Origin: Echria macrotheca
Taxonomy: Eukaryota > Ascomycota > Sordariomycetes > Sordariales > Schizotheciaceae
Direction of reading: 5' to 3'
Length of the DNA: 64,000 nucleotides
Assembly (NCBI GenBank): GCA_030411725.1
Contig: MU839832.1
Span: 186,001-250,000, forward strand
Shown: in pieces, positions 22,390-34,799 of the stretch
Layout of the letters: each line of letters starts with the position of its first letter
Numbering within the stretch: position 1 is the first letter of the stretch
Position numbers and translations under genes: made by a program
The notes under the pieces: model-generated
Database searches by the model: none
What the model was told of the DNA's origin: nothing
What the model saw: only the letters and a program-made list of their open reading frames with translations

Positions 22390-25300
22390 AGTTGGAGCAC
22401 CACAAGCCAGTTCGCAGTAGCGATGCCCGGGGTTTCACAGCTGATCAGGTGGAAATACACCACAACAGATGGTGTTTGCCGGCTTTGGATGGACACAGCA
22501 AGTGCTGGGGGGCAGCCGGCCTGTCCAACCCTATTTTGCTCTCTCCAAGAGGCCAATTGGCGTGTAGTCGTCGACTTTGTCAGGCCGTTGAGGCCGCGAG
22601 CGAGACGGGGCTCATGCCTTCCAAGAAAAAGCGCCGCGACTCCAGGCGTGCGATCGCGATCTCGATGCAGCACCAGAGTCCCGTCGCGGATGGGATGCTT
22701 GGAGCACGAGTTTGCAGCTGTGGGCGGTGGTGTTGTTTCCAATTGCTTTCTAGCAGCTCAGGCGTTGTAACAGCTACAGCTTGAAGTGCATCAGGAAAAC
22801 TACGGACTGTCTATCTACAAAGCACGCGAGCTCTGGCAGCACGCTTTGGCTGCTCGCGGATACCGGTATCATCGGGATCGGCCAACAATTGGGGCGCGGG
22901 GGACCGATGATGTTATCATCCAGGTTTCTTGACCCCGCCTGGCCAATCATTTAATGCGGGGCGTTGAAGGCGGGCAGATGCTCCTGCCAATTGGGACACT
23001 TGATGCGGGCTGGACGAGCTGTGCCAGGCCGACATGCAGCTGGAGCTCACAATCAAGAATTGCATTTTCGCTTTTAACAATCCCAATCCGGCCGCCCTCC
23101 ACTTATCTGCGTGGAAATGGGCTTTCTCAGACGCCGTCCGGACCCGGAAAACGCCTTCATTCGATGCGGGGCCGGCCACGTCAGGAATCAAGAACACCGA
23201 AGGCGCTTTTCTCCAGCTCGCAGGTTGGCCAAGAAACAGCCACCAGCAGCAACAGCCAACCTGTACAACATGGAACTTTCGAAAGCGTGTGCAGGTGGAT
23301 TTCTGATCGACAGTTGGCCGGACGCGGTGGGCTTGGCAAACCCGATCCGGCCCAGCTTGCGACGGCCCCGCCCGGATGTGGCGCGAGCTCCCGGGGTTCG
23401 TGGCTGATGTCGTCAGCCGCCACAAGGCCCTTAGACCAGAAGAGGGTGTTTCAAGTTTGAACCGCAAAAACGTGCCGTATGGAAACCGGGCAAGACAGCG
23501 AAACACGCGGTGAGAATCCTTCATGCCCCCAATGTTGGATGACTGTGCGCCGCTTGCAATGACAAAAGGCTGTCGTAGTCTTGGGGGCAACAGCTGCCGA
23601 GTTCAGCCGCAGCTCCGGGAAGTCAGCAAAAGTGGTGCTGATCTGATGTCGGCTGAGGCCTCAGACCACTCGGCTCCATGATGCTGCCTTTCCGCACAGG
23701 GCCGACGAACCGGACACGATGGACACAAGCAATCGAAGCACGCCTCGGCGCCAGACTCAAACACACAGCCAACTCGCAGCGTGCAGACCGCTCTTCATCG
23801 CCCAATGACTTCATTCGCTCCGCGCCAATTTTGGTCAATGCTCAAGCTCGAGGTAGCGGATGGTAGGGCCACACGGCAGATTGCTATGGGATGGCCTAGC
23901 AGACCAAACAATGGCCCCTTTCTCGGCATCCGCGATGAAACAGCTCCCGTTTCAGCGTCCTGCCCGCTCTGCCATCGCCTTCCCTTGGTTCCGTCAGAAG
24001 CCAATCACCAGCTCGCGTCTTGACTCCTCTCCGCCTTGTGGAAAGATGACAGAAAAGCTGCAGTTGTTCAAAATGAAGGGTTGGGGGCGTAGTTTTGTTT
24101 TCGGCTCCTCCTTCCTTCCAGGGGCAAACGAAGCCGGAGAGCCTCATCAACACATCCTCAAGGCTAGATTACAGTACCGTGGGGTCGGTTGATCCTTCAT
24201 AGGTCTACTTTAGAGTATTCACATGGCAACAGGAGTGTCGGGGTTTCTGGCGGGCAATGCGACCCAAGCTCCTCAAGCTCGCCGAGGCTTCACAGGACAG
24301 GTTCCATTGGGGATGTGCTCCGGGATGTACGGTTGTTGTTTGACTTCGGTTCGCGGTTCCGCGCCGAATGCGAGATGGCATTGCGCCGGCTTGTCCTTGC
24401 GACGCTACCCACGCCATCGTCCATCGTCCAAACGTGTGCACATGAATCCCAGCGGCGATCTGCAACACCGGGCTTCTCTGCAGCTGCTGATTTGGTGGCA
24501 AGCCCGGTTCTGCCGATGCGCTGCGGGTACCGGGGCTTCGGCACTCATCAGTCTGCTGCTTTGTCGCTTGGCCGAAAGGTTGTCGATTGGTTTCGAGTGG
24601 TCGCCGAGGTTTGGAGAAGCAGTCAGAAATGACAGTTGACAACTTGGTTTAGCATGTCTAGCGACGTGAGCAGTCAGCCTGTGTTCCATCACGGCTGTTA
24701 TTACGGGCGCCGTCGTCTCGGAATGATAGTGAGGAGCCGCCCAAAATAAATCGCAGTTCAGGGCAGGCCTGAATTTGCCACAATCCTTGGGCTGTGGTGA
24801 TTTCGCGATACGACGTCCCGATCAAGCGCCCGTCGTGGCCCGTGCTTCGTTTCATCTCAAGCACAAGCCGCCAACGATTGGCGAGTCCACAGGCAGCGCT
24901 GAACGGCCTGGCCAATCCGCCACGCTTCCGCACCGCAGCGGCCCACCCCAGTTCTGCCCCCAGCACCGACCATCAGCCTGAATCGCTGGCTGCAACTCCA
25001 CTCCAATCCACGGGTCCCCACACCCTGGCCCCCTCCTGATCCGCTGCTCGCTTTTCACCAGCAGACCCAGCAGCCAGAGCGTGCACTGCGCGAGCTGAGA
25101 GAGGCCGTGTCGGCGACTCACTCTGACCGTTGCTGTGGTTTTTTATCCACCACCCCCCCTCCGCATCCACGGTCCCGCCCTGCGAACGACAACACAACCG
25201 CTGCTTCTGGGAAGCATCCCGCCCTCGTCGTCCCCGTGTGTGTTGCGCGTGGCCGCTGTTGCACGTCCTGCCGAGCAACGCGGAGAGATTGGCCGTCGAC

Positions 25301-25626
25301 CGAACTTGTCTGGGATTGATTTGGTCTGGAAAGCGTCCGGCCGGGGAAAAAGGGGTCTCTTTCGACTGTCTGGTGTAACGCGTCCATCACCGCCTTCAGC
25401 AACCCATCCGCCGTCTGTGTCGCCTGCCGTCGACGGTGAGAGAGGCTAGACGCATTTAGCAGCGGCCGTCGCTGCAGCACGCCGAGATTCCCCTCGTGCT
25501 GCGTCGTGTTCGGCACCCGGCAGACGATCGCTTCGTCCAGCACATTAGTAGCCGCCGCGCGCGGCCTTCTGCAATCAGCGAGGCCGTCTCGCCATCTCTT
25601 TCATGTTGCCGACTTGACAAGCGACC
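22390..25626. other. Long divergent intergenic region, LRR gene / STE11
   Basis: These 3.2 kb contain only unconvincing open frames on both strands. The segment 25,000-25,626 is pyrimidine-rich and probably is the STE11 promoter and 5' leader. A missing first exon of the LRR gene may lie within the first few hundred bases. Confidence 0.45.
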
Positions 25627-28398
25627 ATGGCCATGTTAGCGTCCAAGTCGACGTTCCCCGCCCCGCTGGGCTCGCAGCCCGCGCTCCAGGTGACAACTCC
25701 GCAAACGACGTATCCGCCCTCGAGACGAGCGCCTCCGGTCCCCGCTGCGAGCCAGAACTATGCGAGCCCGACGGCGTCCGAGTTCGATGATAGCGATGGC
25801 CCCGACTCGGTCAAGAACTGGGACGAGGATCAGGTGTGCGACTATCTCCGAAGCGTGAACTGCGGCGACTACGAGAGGATATTCCGCAAGAACCATATCA
25901 ACGGCGAGAACCTGCTCGAGATGGACAAGGAGGTCCTCAAGGAGATGGGCATTGACAAGGTTGGCGACCGGGTTCGGCTGTTCTTGAGCATCAAGAAGCT
26001 GCGTACCAAGACATATGCCAACCAAAAGAAGCGGAATAGGGTAAGTTCGTCCGGTGTAAGTAGCGGATAACGCTAACGCCCGTAGGACTCGTTTGGTGGT
26101 CTGGATATGCAGTTTGGCCCCTCGTCCAACTCGCCACGCCCACTCAACTCGGGTCGGGGCTTACCAACACCTTCAAACAAGAGATATTCTCGGCAGTATG
26201 ACCTCTCGGGTGCTATGGAGGGTTCCAGCTCACGGGGCGCCTCCCCGCCGCCCACTGCGACTCTCAGGACAGCCCGGCGCGGATATCCCACGGAATACTC
26301 CAGTCAACAACCCACGCCGGGGAGCTCGAGATATCCCATCTCGCCTCCTGAGCCGCCGCAGTCCGGTCGTCTCATCCCCGCCCACACGAGGAACAATTCG
26401 AGCCTGGATGGTTCCCTGATGGCCGCCCTACCTCAAGGCCAAGATGTCATTCGTGTCATCTCTACTGGAGGTGTCACCAAGGTCGTCAAGATTGCCGACT
26501 GTAACACATGCGAGGAAGTCATGCGGGTCACGCTTAGGAAGTTTGCCCTCCGAGAGGACCACGAACGGAATTACTGCTTCTGGGTTCTCAACGGCGTAGA
26601 ACCCGATCCGAACCAGTGCCGTCGTCTTGGTGATACCGAGCTGTGGAGAGTCATCAAGGATCACACGCGCCCCGAGCGAAATCGGCTCATCTTGCGGCGA
26701 GTCCCGGCAGGAGAGCCGGGTATGCCGGAGCTCGAGAGAGCTGCTGCTATCGGCTTGGAGGAAGCTCAACAGAGCCTCAACCGGCCGCTGGATCCCGCGA
26801 ACCGAAGCCGACTGAAGGCGCAAGAAATCTTGGGTGAGCGGTGGGAGAACATGCAGCCGCCCTTGTCCCCACACTCGTATGACGACCGAGAAAGAAATGT
26901 TTATAATACCGCCCGAGATCTAGAGCGCCCGGCTCCCCAGGATAACAGGGCGATACCTCGGCGTAAACTGCTCCGCCAGTTCGGCGGGCTCAGACCGCCG
27001 AGCGAGTTGATCGCGTCGGATCTCACCAGCTATTTCCCGGATCACTCGCGCGAGGCCATCGACAGGACCGCGCGCCTCTCGATGAGACGGTCTCAGCGGC
27101 TGAGCCGGGTCAACCCGAACCACCGACTCAGTGTAGCTAGCACAATGAGCTTTGCGTCAAGTATTCAAGACGCCCCGCCGATCCCTACCATCGCCGACAG
27201 CTGGTTGACGGCATCTAACCAGATTGCCAAGATCCGACCCCAACAAGGTCGCACAAACCTGGCATACCGTGATTCCGTTGCCTCTTCGGTCCTCGACACG
27301 TTGCAGGAGGAGTCGTCGCCTATTGAGCCGAACCGGAAATCGTACGTCTCTTTCGCCGACAGCGGGTCCGACACGGCGGCCGTCAGCGTTACCGATCCCG
27401 ATGGCAACATTGTCCGACACAGCTACTATGATGGCGAGAGCACCCTGGGATCTGGAGGCTCGGGCTCCCTGCAGGAAGTCAGTCAGGCTCTGACGGAGGA
27501 CGGAGAGGATGCCGATGAGGAGCTCCAGAGTTTCTTGGCTGGTGAATCCTGGGACGACAGTCAGTGGATGAAGGGCGCTCTGATCGGTCAAGGCTCGTTT
27601 GGCTGTGTCTATCTCGCCCTGCACGCCGTCACGGGCGAGCTGCTGGCCGTGAAGCAAGTCGAGGCGCCGAACGCCAACTCGAACACGCAGAGCGACTCGA
27701 GGAAGAAGAGCATGATCGAGGCTCTCAAGCGCGAGATCAGTCTGCTCCGCGATCTTCGACACCCCAACATTGTGCAGTACCTGGGCTGCGGCTCGTCTGC
27801 CGAGTACCTCAACATTTTCCTGGAGTACGTTCCTGGCGGCTCGGTGCAGACCATGCTTAATTCGTATGGCGCGCTTCCGGAACCTCTTGTGCGCAGTTTC
27901 GTCAAGCAGATCTTGAATGGTCTGTCGTATCTGCACAACCGGGACATCATTCACCGCGACATCAAGGGTGCCAACATTCTGGTCGACAACAAGGGCACCA
28001 TCAAGATTTCGGATTTCGGTATCTCCAAGAAGCTTGAGGCTACCAACATTTTGAATGGTGCTAACAACAACAAACATCGTCCGTCGCTTCAAGGATCCGT
28101 GTTCTGGATGGCGCCCGAGGTTGTCAAGCAGACGTCGTACACCCGCAAGGCTGATATCTGGTCTCTGGGTTGCTTGGTTGTCGAGATGATGACGGGCACC
28201 CACCCGTTCCCGGATTGCACGCAGCTCCAGGCCATCTTCAAGATTGGTGGTGCCAAGGCGACGCCGACGATTCCCGATCATGCCAGCGAGGAGGCCAAGC
28301 AGTTCTTGGCGCAGACGTTTGAGATTGATCACAACAAGCGGCCGAGCGCGGATGATTTGATGCTGAGTCCGTTTTTGACGCCTGCTCAGGGCAGTTAG
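25627..28398 (+). CDS. STE11: MAPKKK Ste11-like (SAM, RA and kinase domains)
   Basis: This is a mitogen-activated protein kinase kinase kinase of the Ste11 type (Neurospora NRC-1), acting above the Ste7- and Fus3/Kss1-type kinases in mating, hyphal fusion and pathogenic development. Two exons (25627-26040 and 26086-28398, intron of 45 nt) give 908 aa. A SAM domain spans about residues 62-130 (VKNWDEDQVCDYLRSVNCGDYERIF). A Ras-association-like domain spans about 257-348 (DVIRVISTGGVTKVVKIADC to NRLILRRVPAGEP). A long regulatory linker follows. The kinase domain spans about 632-905, with GQGSFGCVYLA, AVKQVE, IIHRDIKGANILVDN, KISDFGISKK, GSVFWMAPEVVKQ and ADIWSLGC. All catalytic motifs are intact. 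The SAM/RA/kinase order separates it from the Bck1 and Ssk2 families. Confidence 0.96.
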
Positions 28399-29064
28399 GT
28401 GTGTTTTATGAGTTGTTGGGTGGCTGTCTGATAGCTGTTGAGATGTGGGAATGTGGGAATGAAATGATGGAATATGAGCGACGAGGGAGGTGGTTGTGGT
28501 GATTTTGCTTCATTTCGCAGAAGGACTCTCTTCACTGGGTGATTACGAGGGATTTTACAGACACTGGGTGGATTTCTTCACTTCTTCTCTCCCCCTTTTC
28601 CGGACCGGATCATATAACGAGAGGGCAAGACGGCGTGGGCCTAGAATGAGGTACCAACGAGGCATTTACAACTGCACAGACGCGTTTGGGAGGTTGACGG
28701 AAGGGTGATTATTACATTGGCGTTGTATGTATGGTAGATACTGTAAATGTGATGACTAGCATGATATCTTGTGTGCGATTCTCTCGTGGGAGTGTCTTGT
28801 GAGTGTCTTGTTCTTTCTCGGGAGTGACGGGTTGTCATTCGGTCTCAGATCGGCGGGGTGTGCTGTTGGCACATGTATGATGTTGAATAGTCGGACCAAA
28901 CATGCCCCGGATGCTCTTGTCAAGACTATTCTCGGCCTAGTGTAGCAAGTGGAAGCCATCGTCCCTCCTTTTCTTCTATCGACCTCCCATCCCCAGGACA
29001 GACACACTCTTTCCCCCTTAATCCAACCCACACCCCCTTCCCCTTTCCCTTTCCCAGGTAATAA
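28399..29064. other. Convergent 3' flanks of STE11 and the V-ATPase gene
   Basis: These 666 nt have no coding signal. Short open frames are not supported. Confidence 0.5.
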
Positions 29065-29827
29065 TCAATACAAACACTCACCAACCCCCGTGGTCGCCCT
29101 AGTCAACATCAAGATGGAAACAATAACACCATATAACCCGAGCACCTCGGCCATGATGAGTAACAAGACCATGCCGGTATAAAGTCGAGGCTGTTGTGCG
29201 CTCGCCCTCACTGTTTTTTGTTGTTAGTAACCACCCACCACCCACCACCCACCACCTTCACCAGACATTTAACGAGGAAAAGGAGAAGGGAGAGGGGAGA
29301 AAAACATACCGCCAGCATCACCAACAATACCAATCGAAAAGCCAGCAGCCAGACCGCACAGTCCCACCGCCAGACCCGCGCCGAGCTGGAGGAAGGCGGT
29401 GTAGAGGGGGAGTTTTTCGGTGAGGGTGTTGGAGATTATTACCGAGGATACGAGGCCGTATATTGCTAGGATTTGGGCCATTATTGCGCACTTTCTTGGT
29501 TAGAGAGAGATAGAAATATTGGAGGGGGGGGGGGGGGGAAGAGGGGGACGTACGAGGGTGTTGGGCATTAGCCGGTCTGGACGGAGGATGCCTGTGGAAA
29601 AGATTGCTGAGGAGGATTTTGCTGTTCCGTAGGACTTATTGATGGGTGGACATGTGTTAGTTGGGTGGATGGGGGCATGGGGGATGGGGAGGGTGGTTTT
29701 GGTTTGGGTGGAAGAGGGAAGGGGGGAGGGGGGAGGAACGTACGGCGCCGAGGACGGTGAAGATTATTGCTGATGCGCAACCTAGAGCGCCGAAGAAGGA
29801 CTTTTTGGGGGGCTTGTTAATAAGCAT
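29065..29827 (-). CDS. V-ATPase proteolipid subunit c, divergent paralogue
   Basis: This is a membrane c-ring subunit of the vacuolar proton pump. Four exons (29827-29744, 29634-29554, 29490-29310, 29210-29065) give 163 aa with four hydrophobic helices. The essential proton-carrying glutamate falls at residue 137 in LLLIMAEVLGLYG, the position used in yeast Vma3. The c-type motifs SYGTAK, LGAGLAVGLCGLAAGFSIGIVGDAGVR and AQQPRLYTGM place it with subunit c rather than c' or c''. It differs from the canonical family N-terminus (MLINKPPKKSFFG, no acidic or YAPFF lead), has SSSAIFSTG and CAIMAQILAIYG substitutions, and ends RATTGVGECLY. The standard fungal c subunit is more conserved, so this is probably an extra copy. 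A GTGAGT just before the stop (near 29077) could begin a fourth intron, changing the last few residues. Confidence 0.85.
29231..29256. repeat. CCACCCA tandem repeat inside a V-ATPase intron
   Basis: About four CCACCCA/CCACC units lie in the third intron (29211-29309), which is the longest intron of this gene. Confidence 0.75.
29524..29538. repeat. 15-base G homopolymer in a V-ATPase intron
   Basis: An uninterrupted G run on the + strand (C run in the transcript) lies between the donor and acceptor of the second intron (29491-29553). Confidence 0.85.
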
Positions 29828-32145
29828 CTTGGTGGTTGTTTGGGGTGTGTTTGTTGGGAAGATGGTTTAATAGGAGGGTGGTGTGTGGTTGGGATGGTGG
29901 TTAGAGGGTGGGACGAGATGGAGTTTGTCGAGGAATAGGGGGTGACGAACGGCATAGGCTGGACTGTGTTGGTTGAGATTGTCAGCATATGTTAGATACC
30001 AAAATGGGCGAGGGTGAAAAGAGAGATAGAGGTTGAAAGGGTCATACCATCTGTCCATCATGTAGATTTCTTCCATGTTGGCTACCTTGCTCGGGTGATT
30101 GGCGTTTATACGGCAGATGAAGATTCGACAAACACCATTTGTATACCAAACAAAAACAAGATGTACACTGATAATGGATTTCGATGCAGAGATTAGGAAG
30201 TAAGATAGTTGAATTCCTATGGGCAGAACTGAGCGGTATATACCAGGCCACATCGCGCTCTTGGCAACTTCGTGATGAACACGCGGACAACTCGACATCT
30301 TCCAAGACGGCTGACGAGTCCCTCCGACGACGACTCGAGGCTGAAAGTGAGATTGCCGTGATTGGGCTGTTGCGAACTCAACACTTCCCAACTCGTCTGC
30401 CTAACTGAGGTGTACGTCTCTCATGTCAGCTTCTTCTCTTCACTGTCAGATAGAAAACTGCTGGACTATTTTCCAGGCAGGTCTTGATAAGTATCCCAGC
30501 CATCACTGGACTCCTGGGGTCAATCACCGATGAATAATAGTGACGCTGGGATACAGCCGCTGTAAGTAGCAATGAGGTTGGAATAAAGATTGCAACTCAA
30601 TGACACTGCGGGATGCCGCTCGACAACCAGCAGCCTGCAGCCGTCCCGTCTTCAATATATACATCTTCCGTCCGGGGTACCGCAGCGGCCGATTCTTAGA
30701 TACAGTCCGGACCGGACACGCTTGCCTCCGCGCGCAAGGCTGGCCCGGTCTGGCCGCACGTCAATCGCGGATGCATCGCCGTTTTGTATTCTCAGAGACA
30801 AAAGTTCAGCCCATCTAAGAATAGCAACGCAGCCTCACAGACACAAACACTCAGGCTAGGCACCGGGGAATTTCTGTATTCGTGCAGCACCAGTCGGGTT
30901 GTACCTACTTGTCCAGAAACCACAGGACCAGGGCTGGCCGGAAGTGTGTCTGATGTTGCTGTGTCAGATGGTCGCGAGCCCAGGGGGCCGTTGCGGGCGG
31001 CTTTGCTGTTTCACCTGTCGCGACTGCGTGTCGGTCATGGCCTGGGAGAGGGAAAGCAAAAAGCCGCGCAATCAATCAACCCCAAACTCGTCGGCATAGG
31101 TCACCAACTTGGAAATTTCCTCGGTGGATGGATGACTTCATAAAAGAGAACCTTGAAGCGGGGTCTTGGCAAGATTCCCATCTTGCCAGGATCTTGAGAT
31201 CTCTCCAAAAGGCAAGCGCAGGGACCCGTTACTCCCGAAGACCCCACCCACCCCCCAGGGCCGCGCGTCATCGAGCTGCGGGCCTGCTGCGTTGGGGTGG
31301 CGGGTCCGGCACGACACCCGAGCGACAGCGACCGCGACAGCATCCCCGCAGCCAAATCATTTTGGCATTTCCACTTGACGCCCCTATCAACAAAACGCCA
31401 GCCTATTTGTCTGCAAAACTGACGTGACAAGATGCGAGTCGGCAGTAATCCGCAGAGTGGCCATCAATGCCGTCACGACGGCATGGCCGCAGTAACTGCA
31501 GTGACAACAGTCCAAACGCTGACGAGAGAGAGGCTTGGCGGCAACATCCGCGCCCGTTATCAGATTTGCCCCGTCTGTCTCGGTAAAGCGGCTCCTTGCC
31601 CAGCCCTCGGCCGTGGGCCTGACCTGTCTGAATCACAATTTGACTGCACAGAATCTGGACGACGGTGTTTCGCGCCCTGGCCTGTTTCCGTTGGTGTCTC
31701 GACCCTTTTTTCTTTTCTTTGTGACAACCATAGCCCTGGTATATCCATCTGCGTTCTTCGCTCTCTGGCTTCCACCATTTGTCCCTGTTTTTCTTTGTTG
31801 TTGTCTATTTCCGGTCCTTTCCCAGCTCGCACTGCGGTGTTGCCTCGATCCGGAAGCGACGGCGGCCGTTACGCCTCGGATCCCCAGGGGGGAGTGACGA
31901 ATCCCGCAGCCCGCTCAAAGGTCGCCGGCCTTGCACCGCCGACACGCACCGCCCCTTCCTTGTTGCTGGCCACCGGACACCAAGTGCCTTATTATACTCC
32001 AACCCCCCGTCATCTCGCTCACTTGGTCGGCATTCCACATGTTATAGTAGCCGGGACCTGTATTCGTTTAATCTCAGCAGAGAAACCGGGAGCCTCCTCA
32101 CATTCGCTTAAATCCTCGACACTAAAAGAATAATTAACTACAAAA
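29828..32145. other. Divergent intergenic region, V-ATPase paralogue / aspartic protease
   Basis: These 2.3 kb contain no frame with family resemblance. The last 400 nt are CT-rich, as expected for the protease promoter and leader. Confidence 0.5.
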
Positions 32146-33608
32146 ATGAGGTCTTCGCTGGCCCTTGCGGCCGCGCTCCTGTCATTAACAGAGGCTTTGT
32201 CGGTGCAACAAAGACAAAACGGACCCCGAGTGGTGGCACTCAACACCGAGAGGAAACCAGCTGTCAACCCAATACACCGGGACAAGCTTAGGAGGAGGGG
32301 GAATGTCGAAGTGGGGCTCGACAATGAGGTATGTTCCTGGATTTAGAGATATGTGACCTTCTCACTGACAATACGCAGGAAACACTCTACTTCATTAACG
32401 GCACCATCGGGACACCGCCGCGCTCGGTGAGGTTACACATCGACACCGGGAGCAGCGACCTCTGGGTCAACACGCCATCCTCGGATTTATGTTCTGAACG
32501 CTCCAGCCCGTGCCAGTTCGCCGGAACGTACTCGGCGAACCAATCGTCGACGTACGAGTATATCGGCAGCTACTTTAACATCTCGTATGTCGACGGCTCC
32601 GGCGCGTCGGGCGATTATGCGTCTGACACAGTCTCCTTTGGCCCGGCCAAGCTCGACAGGCTGCAGTTCGGCATCGGGTACTCGAGCACCAACGGCCAGG
32701 GCATTCTGGGCATTGGCTACCCCATCAACGAGGTCCAGGTTAACCGCGCCGGCATGCAGCCGTACCGCAACCTGCCCGCGCAGATGGTGGCCGACGGCAT
32801 GATCCAGTCCAACGCTTACAGTATCTGGCTGAACGACCTGAGCGCTAACACGGGCAATATATTGTTTGGCGGCATCGATACCGAGAAGTTTACTGGATCG
32901 CTGCAGACGCTACCGATCCAGCCTGTGCGCGGCGCCTTTGCCGAGTTTTACCTGACCCTGACAGATGTCCAGCTCGCCGGGCAATCCGTTGCTGGTGGCG
33001 GTGGGATGGCGCTGGGTGTGCTGCTCGACACGGGCTCGTCGCTGTCGTATCTGCCCGACGACATGGTGCAAACAATTTATTCGCAACTTGGAGCGCAGTA
33101 TGACAGCGATAACGAGGTTGCCTACGTCCCCTGCTCGCTGGCCCGAGGCTCGACCACTATGAGTTTTTCGTTTTCTGGCGTCAACATCGAGGTCGACATG
33201 AACGAGCTTGTCTTGGATATAATGACTTCGAGCGGCCGGCGTCCGGTCTTTTCTAACGGACAGACGGCGTGTCTGTTTGGCATCAACGCCGCGGGCCAAG
33301 GGACGAATGTGCTGGGCGATACGTTCCTTAGGTCCGCGTATGTGGTATATGACCTGGCCAACAACGAAATTTCGCTCGCGCAGACGAAGTTTAACTCGAC
33401 TACGACCAAGATCGTCGAGATCGGGACGGGAGCGAATTCAGTGCCGGGCGCGACCAAGGTGTCGAATCCGGTGGCGGCGACGAACGGCATTCAGGGGCCG
33501 AGTTTGGTCAATGGGCTGGGAAAGAACGGGGCCACGAAGATGGGTGGTGGTCTGGTTGGGACGGCAGTGGCTTTTGCGGTTGCTGTTGCTGTGGGGGTTA
33601 TGATATAA
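32146..33608 (+). CDS. GPI-anchored pepsin-type aspartic protease (yapsin-like)
   Basis: This is a secreted A1-family aspartic endopeptidase, predicted to be held at the plasma membrane or wall by a GPI anchor. Two exons (32146-32328, 32379-33608, intron of 50 nt) give 470 aa. Residues 1-18 form a signal peptide (MRSSLALAAALLSLTEAL). A basic pro-region (HRDKLRRRGN) could be a processing site. The two catalytic motifs are intact: HIDTGSSDLWVN (Asp near 83) and LLDTGSSLSYLP (Asp near 278). The flap tyrosine context YFNISYVDGSGASGDYASDTV and the LFGGIDTEKFTGSLQTLP segment are typical of candidapepsin/yapsin proteins. The C-terminus is a Gly/Asn-rich stretch followed by a hydrophobic tail (TAVAFAVAVAVGVMI), consistent with GPI attachment. 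Yapsins act in wall remodelling and shedding. Confidence 0.93.
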
Positions 33609-34799
33609 GTTCCTGGTTATCGTTAACGGGTTATACATTGCATACATGGTTATGTGGGATGATGCATGGGACGGCGTTTTTGCATACAGGGTGGAGGCTT
33701 TCTGGAAACAGCGGCATATCATGCATACCCCTGCTGGATATTTCGTTATCTTGTTTCTGTTGTTTATAGTCGGACCAAGGAGAGACTGGGACTACATTGG
33801 CGGTTGCATTAGCTGGTGGTGGGATTTGGTTGGACAGCGATAATCCATACATTATGACTTGTTCTTTGGTTGTTTGGTTTATGTGATATTGTAATGACTG
33901 AGGCGGGTGAGTAGGCTGTTAAGGGTGAACGAGAAAGGTATGTGAAGAAGTGCAGGTAAGGATGCCTGTTTTGTGGAAGAGAGGATGGCCCTCTGGCCCT
34001 GGCTAAATACAGGCCCGGGACCTATGCATGCCTTCCATCTTGTCTGGGGTGCTCTTTCCTGGCCCTACATATGGGAAAACACATTCCGCGATGGATAGGT
34101 ATCCTGCCGGGATGTTGAATGATTCTGCAGCGGTAGATGGCAAGTACACATTATACACCCCCGAGAAGTCCCGAGACGGACTATAAGGGAAGGTTTTCAA
34201 CGACTCAGACTAGAAGATAAGGCTTTCAACGCTATCAGGATTGTAGATGACACACATGATGATAAATTCGGGATATAGCTTACAGTCTGTGACAGAACGT
34301 ACGATGGATGTTGCGGGTTTCCTTCTGGGACACATACACCTCCTGAATATGACAAGTATCCAAGGGAAGAGTGAGGACTAGATTACCTACATTGTGGACA
34401 CCGCAAAATATATAGTCTTTACCAAGACAGCAGCGGGCCTGGAAAATCTCAAGTATACCAATATACTGACGAGGCTTCAACAATCCCCCTACCTTACCTA
34501 GGTCTAAACGGACACTGTGCACCGGCTCGCAACAAGTCTCAAGTCTCGCCTGGAAGCCTACGGCCATGAACAGATGGAATATTCTCAGAAACTTGTATTC
34601 AACTAATTGTCTTAGATCTTGGGCCGGGTCATAGATCCGGCCGGCTTGGTAGAGTAGTCCCAATCCCACTTTTCTCCACACCCATCTATCTCCAAGACAC
34701 TTTCTCCATACCCATCTACAAACCACTTTCTCCATACCCATCTCCAAGCTACAAGCTCTACCGTCTCTAGATATACACAAAAAAAACCCCCTCTATAGT
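33609..34799. other. Convergent 3' flanks of the protease and HTD2-like genes
   Basis: These 1.2 kb look more AT-rich than their surroundings and include a tandem repeat at 34667-34743. A 166-codon open frame on the - strand partly reflects that repeat and has no family resemblance. Confidence 0.5.
34667..34743. repeat. Three-copy tandem repeat of about 26-31 bp
   Basis: The 20-bp core CACTTTCTCCATACCCATCT occurs at 34667 (one mismatch), 34698 and 34724, with variable spacers rich in CTCCAAG. Confidence 0.8.

Noticed and set aside
22344..22742. 132-codon - strand frame immediately upstream of the LRR gene
   Set aside because: It lies in a different frame from the LRR gene and has no clear splice link to it, although a part of this DNA could still supply a missing first exon.
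24189..24642. Overlapping 138-147-codon frames on both strands
   Set aside because: Both strands are open over the same DNA, with no motif and no plausible splice partners; chance in GC-rich sequence.
34280..34780. 166-codon - strand frame near the HTD2-like gene
   Set aside because: Its N-terminal third translates a tandem repeat (MEKVVCRWVWRK) and the rest is unrelated to known families.
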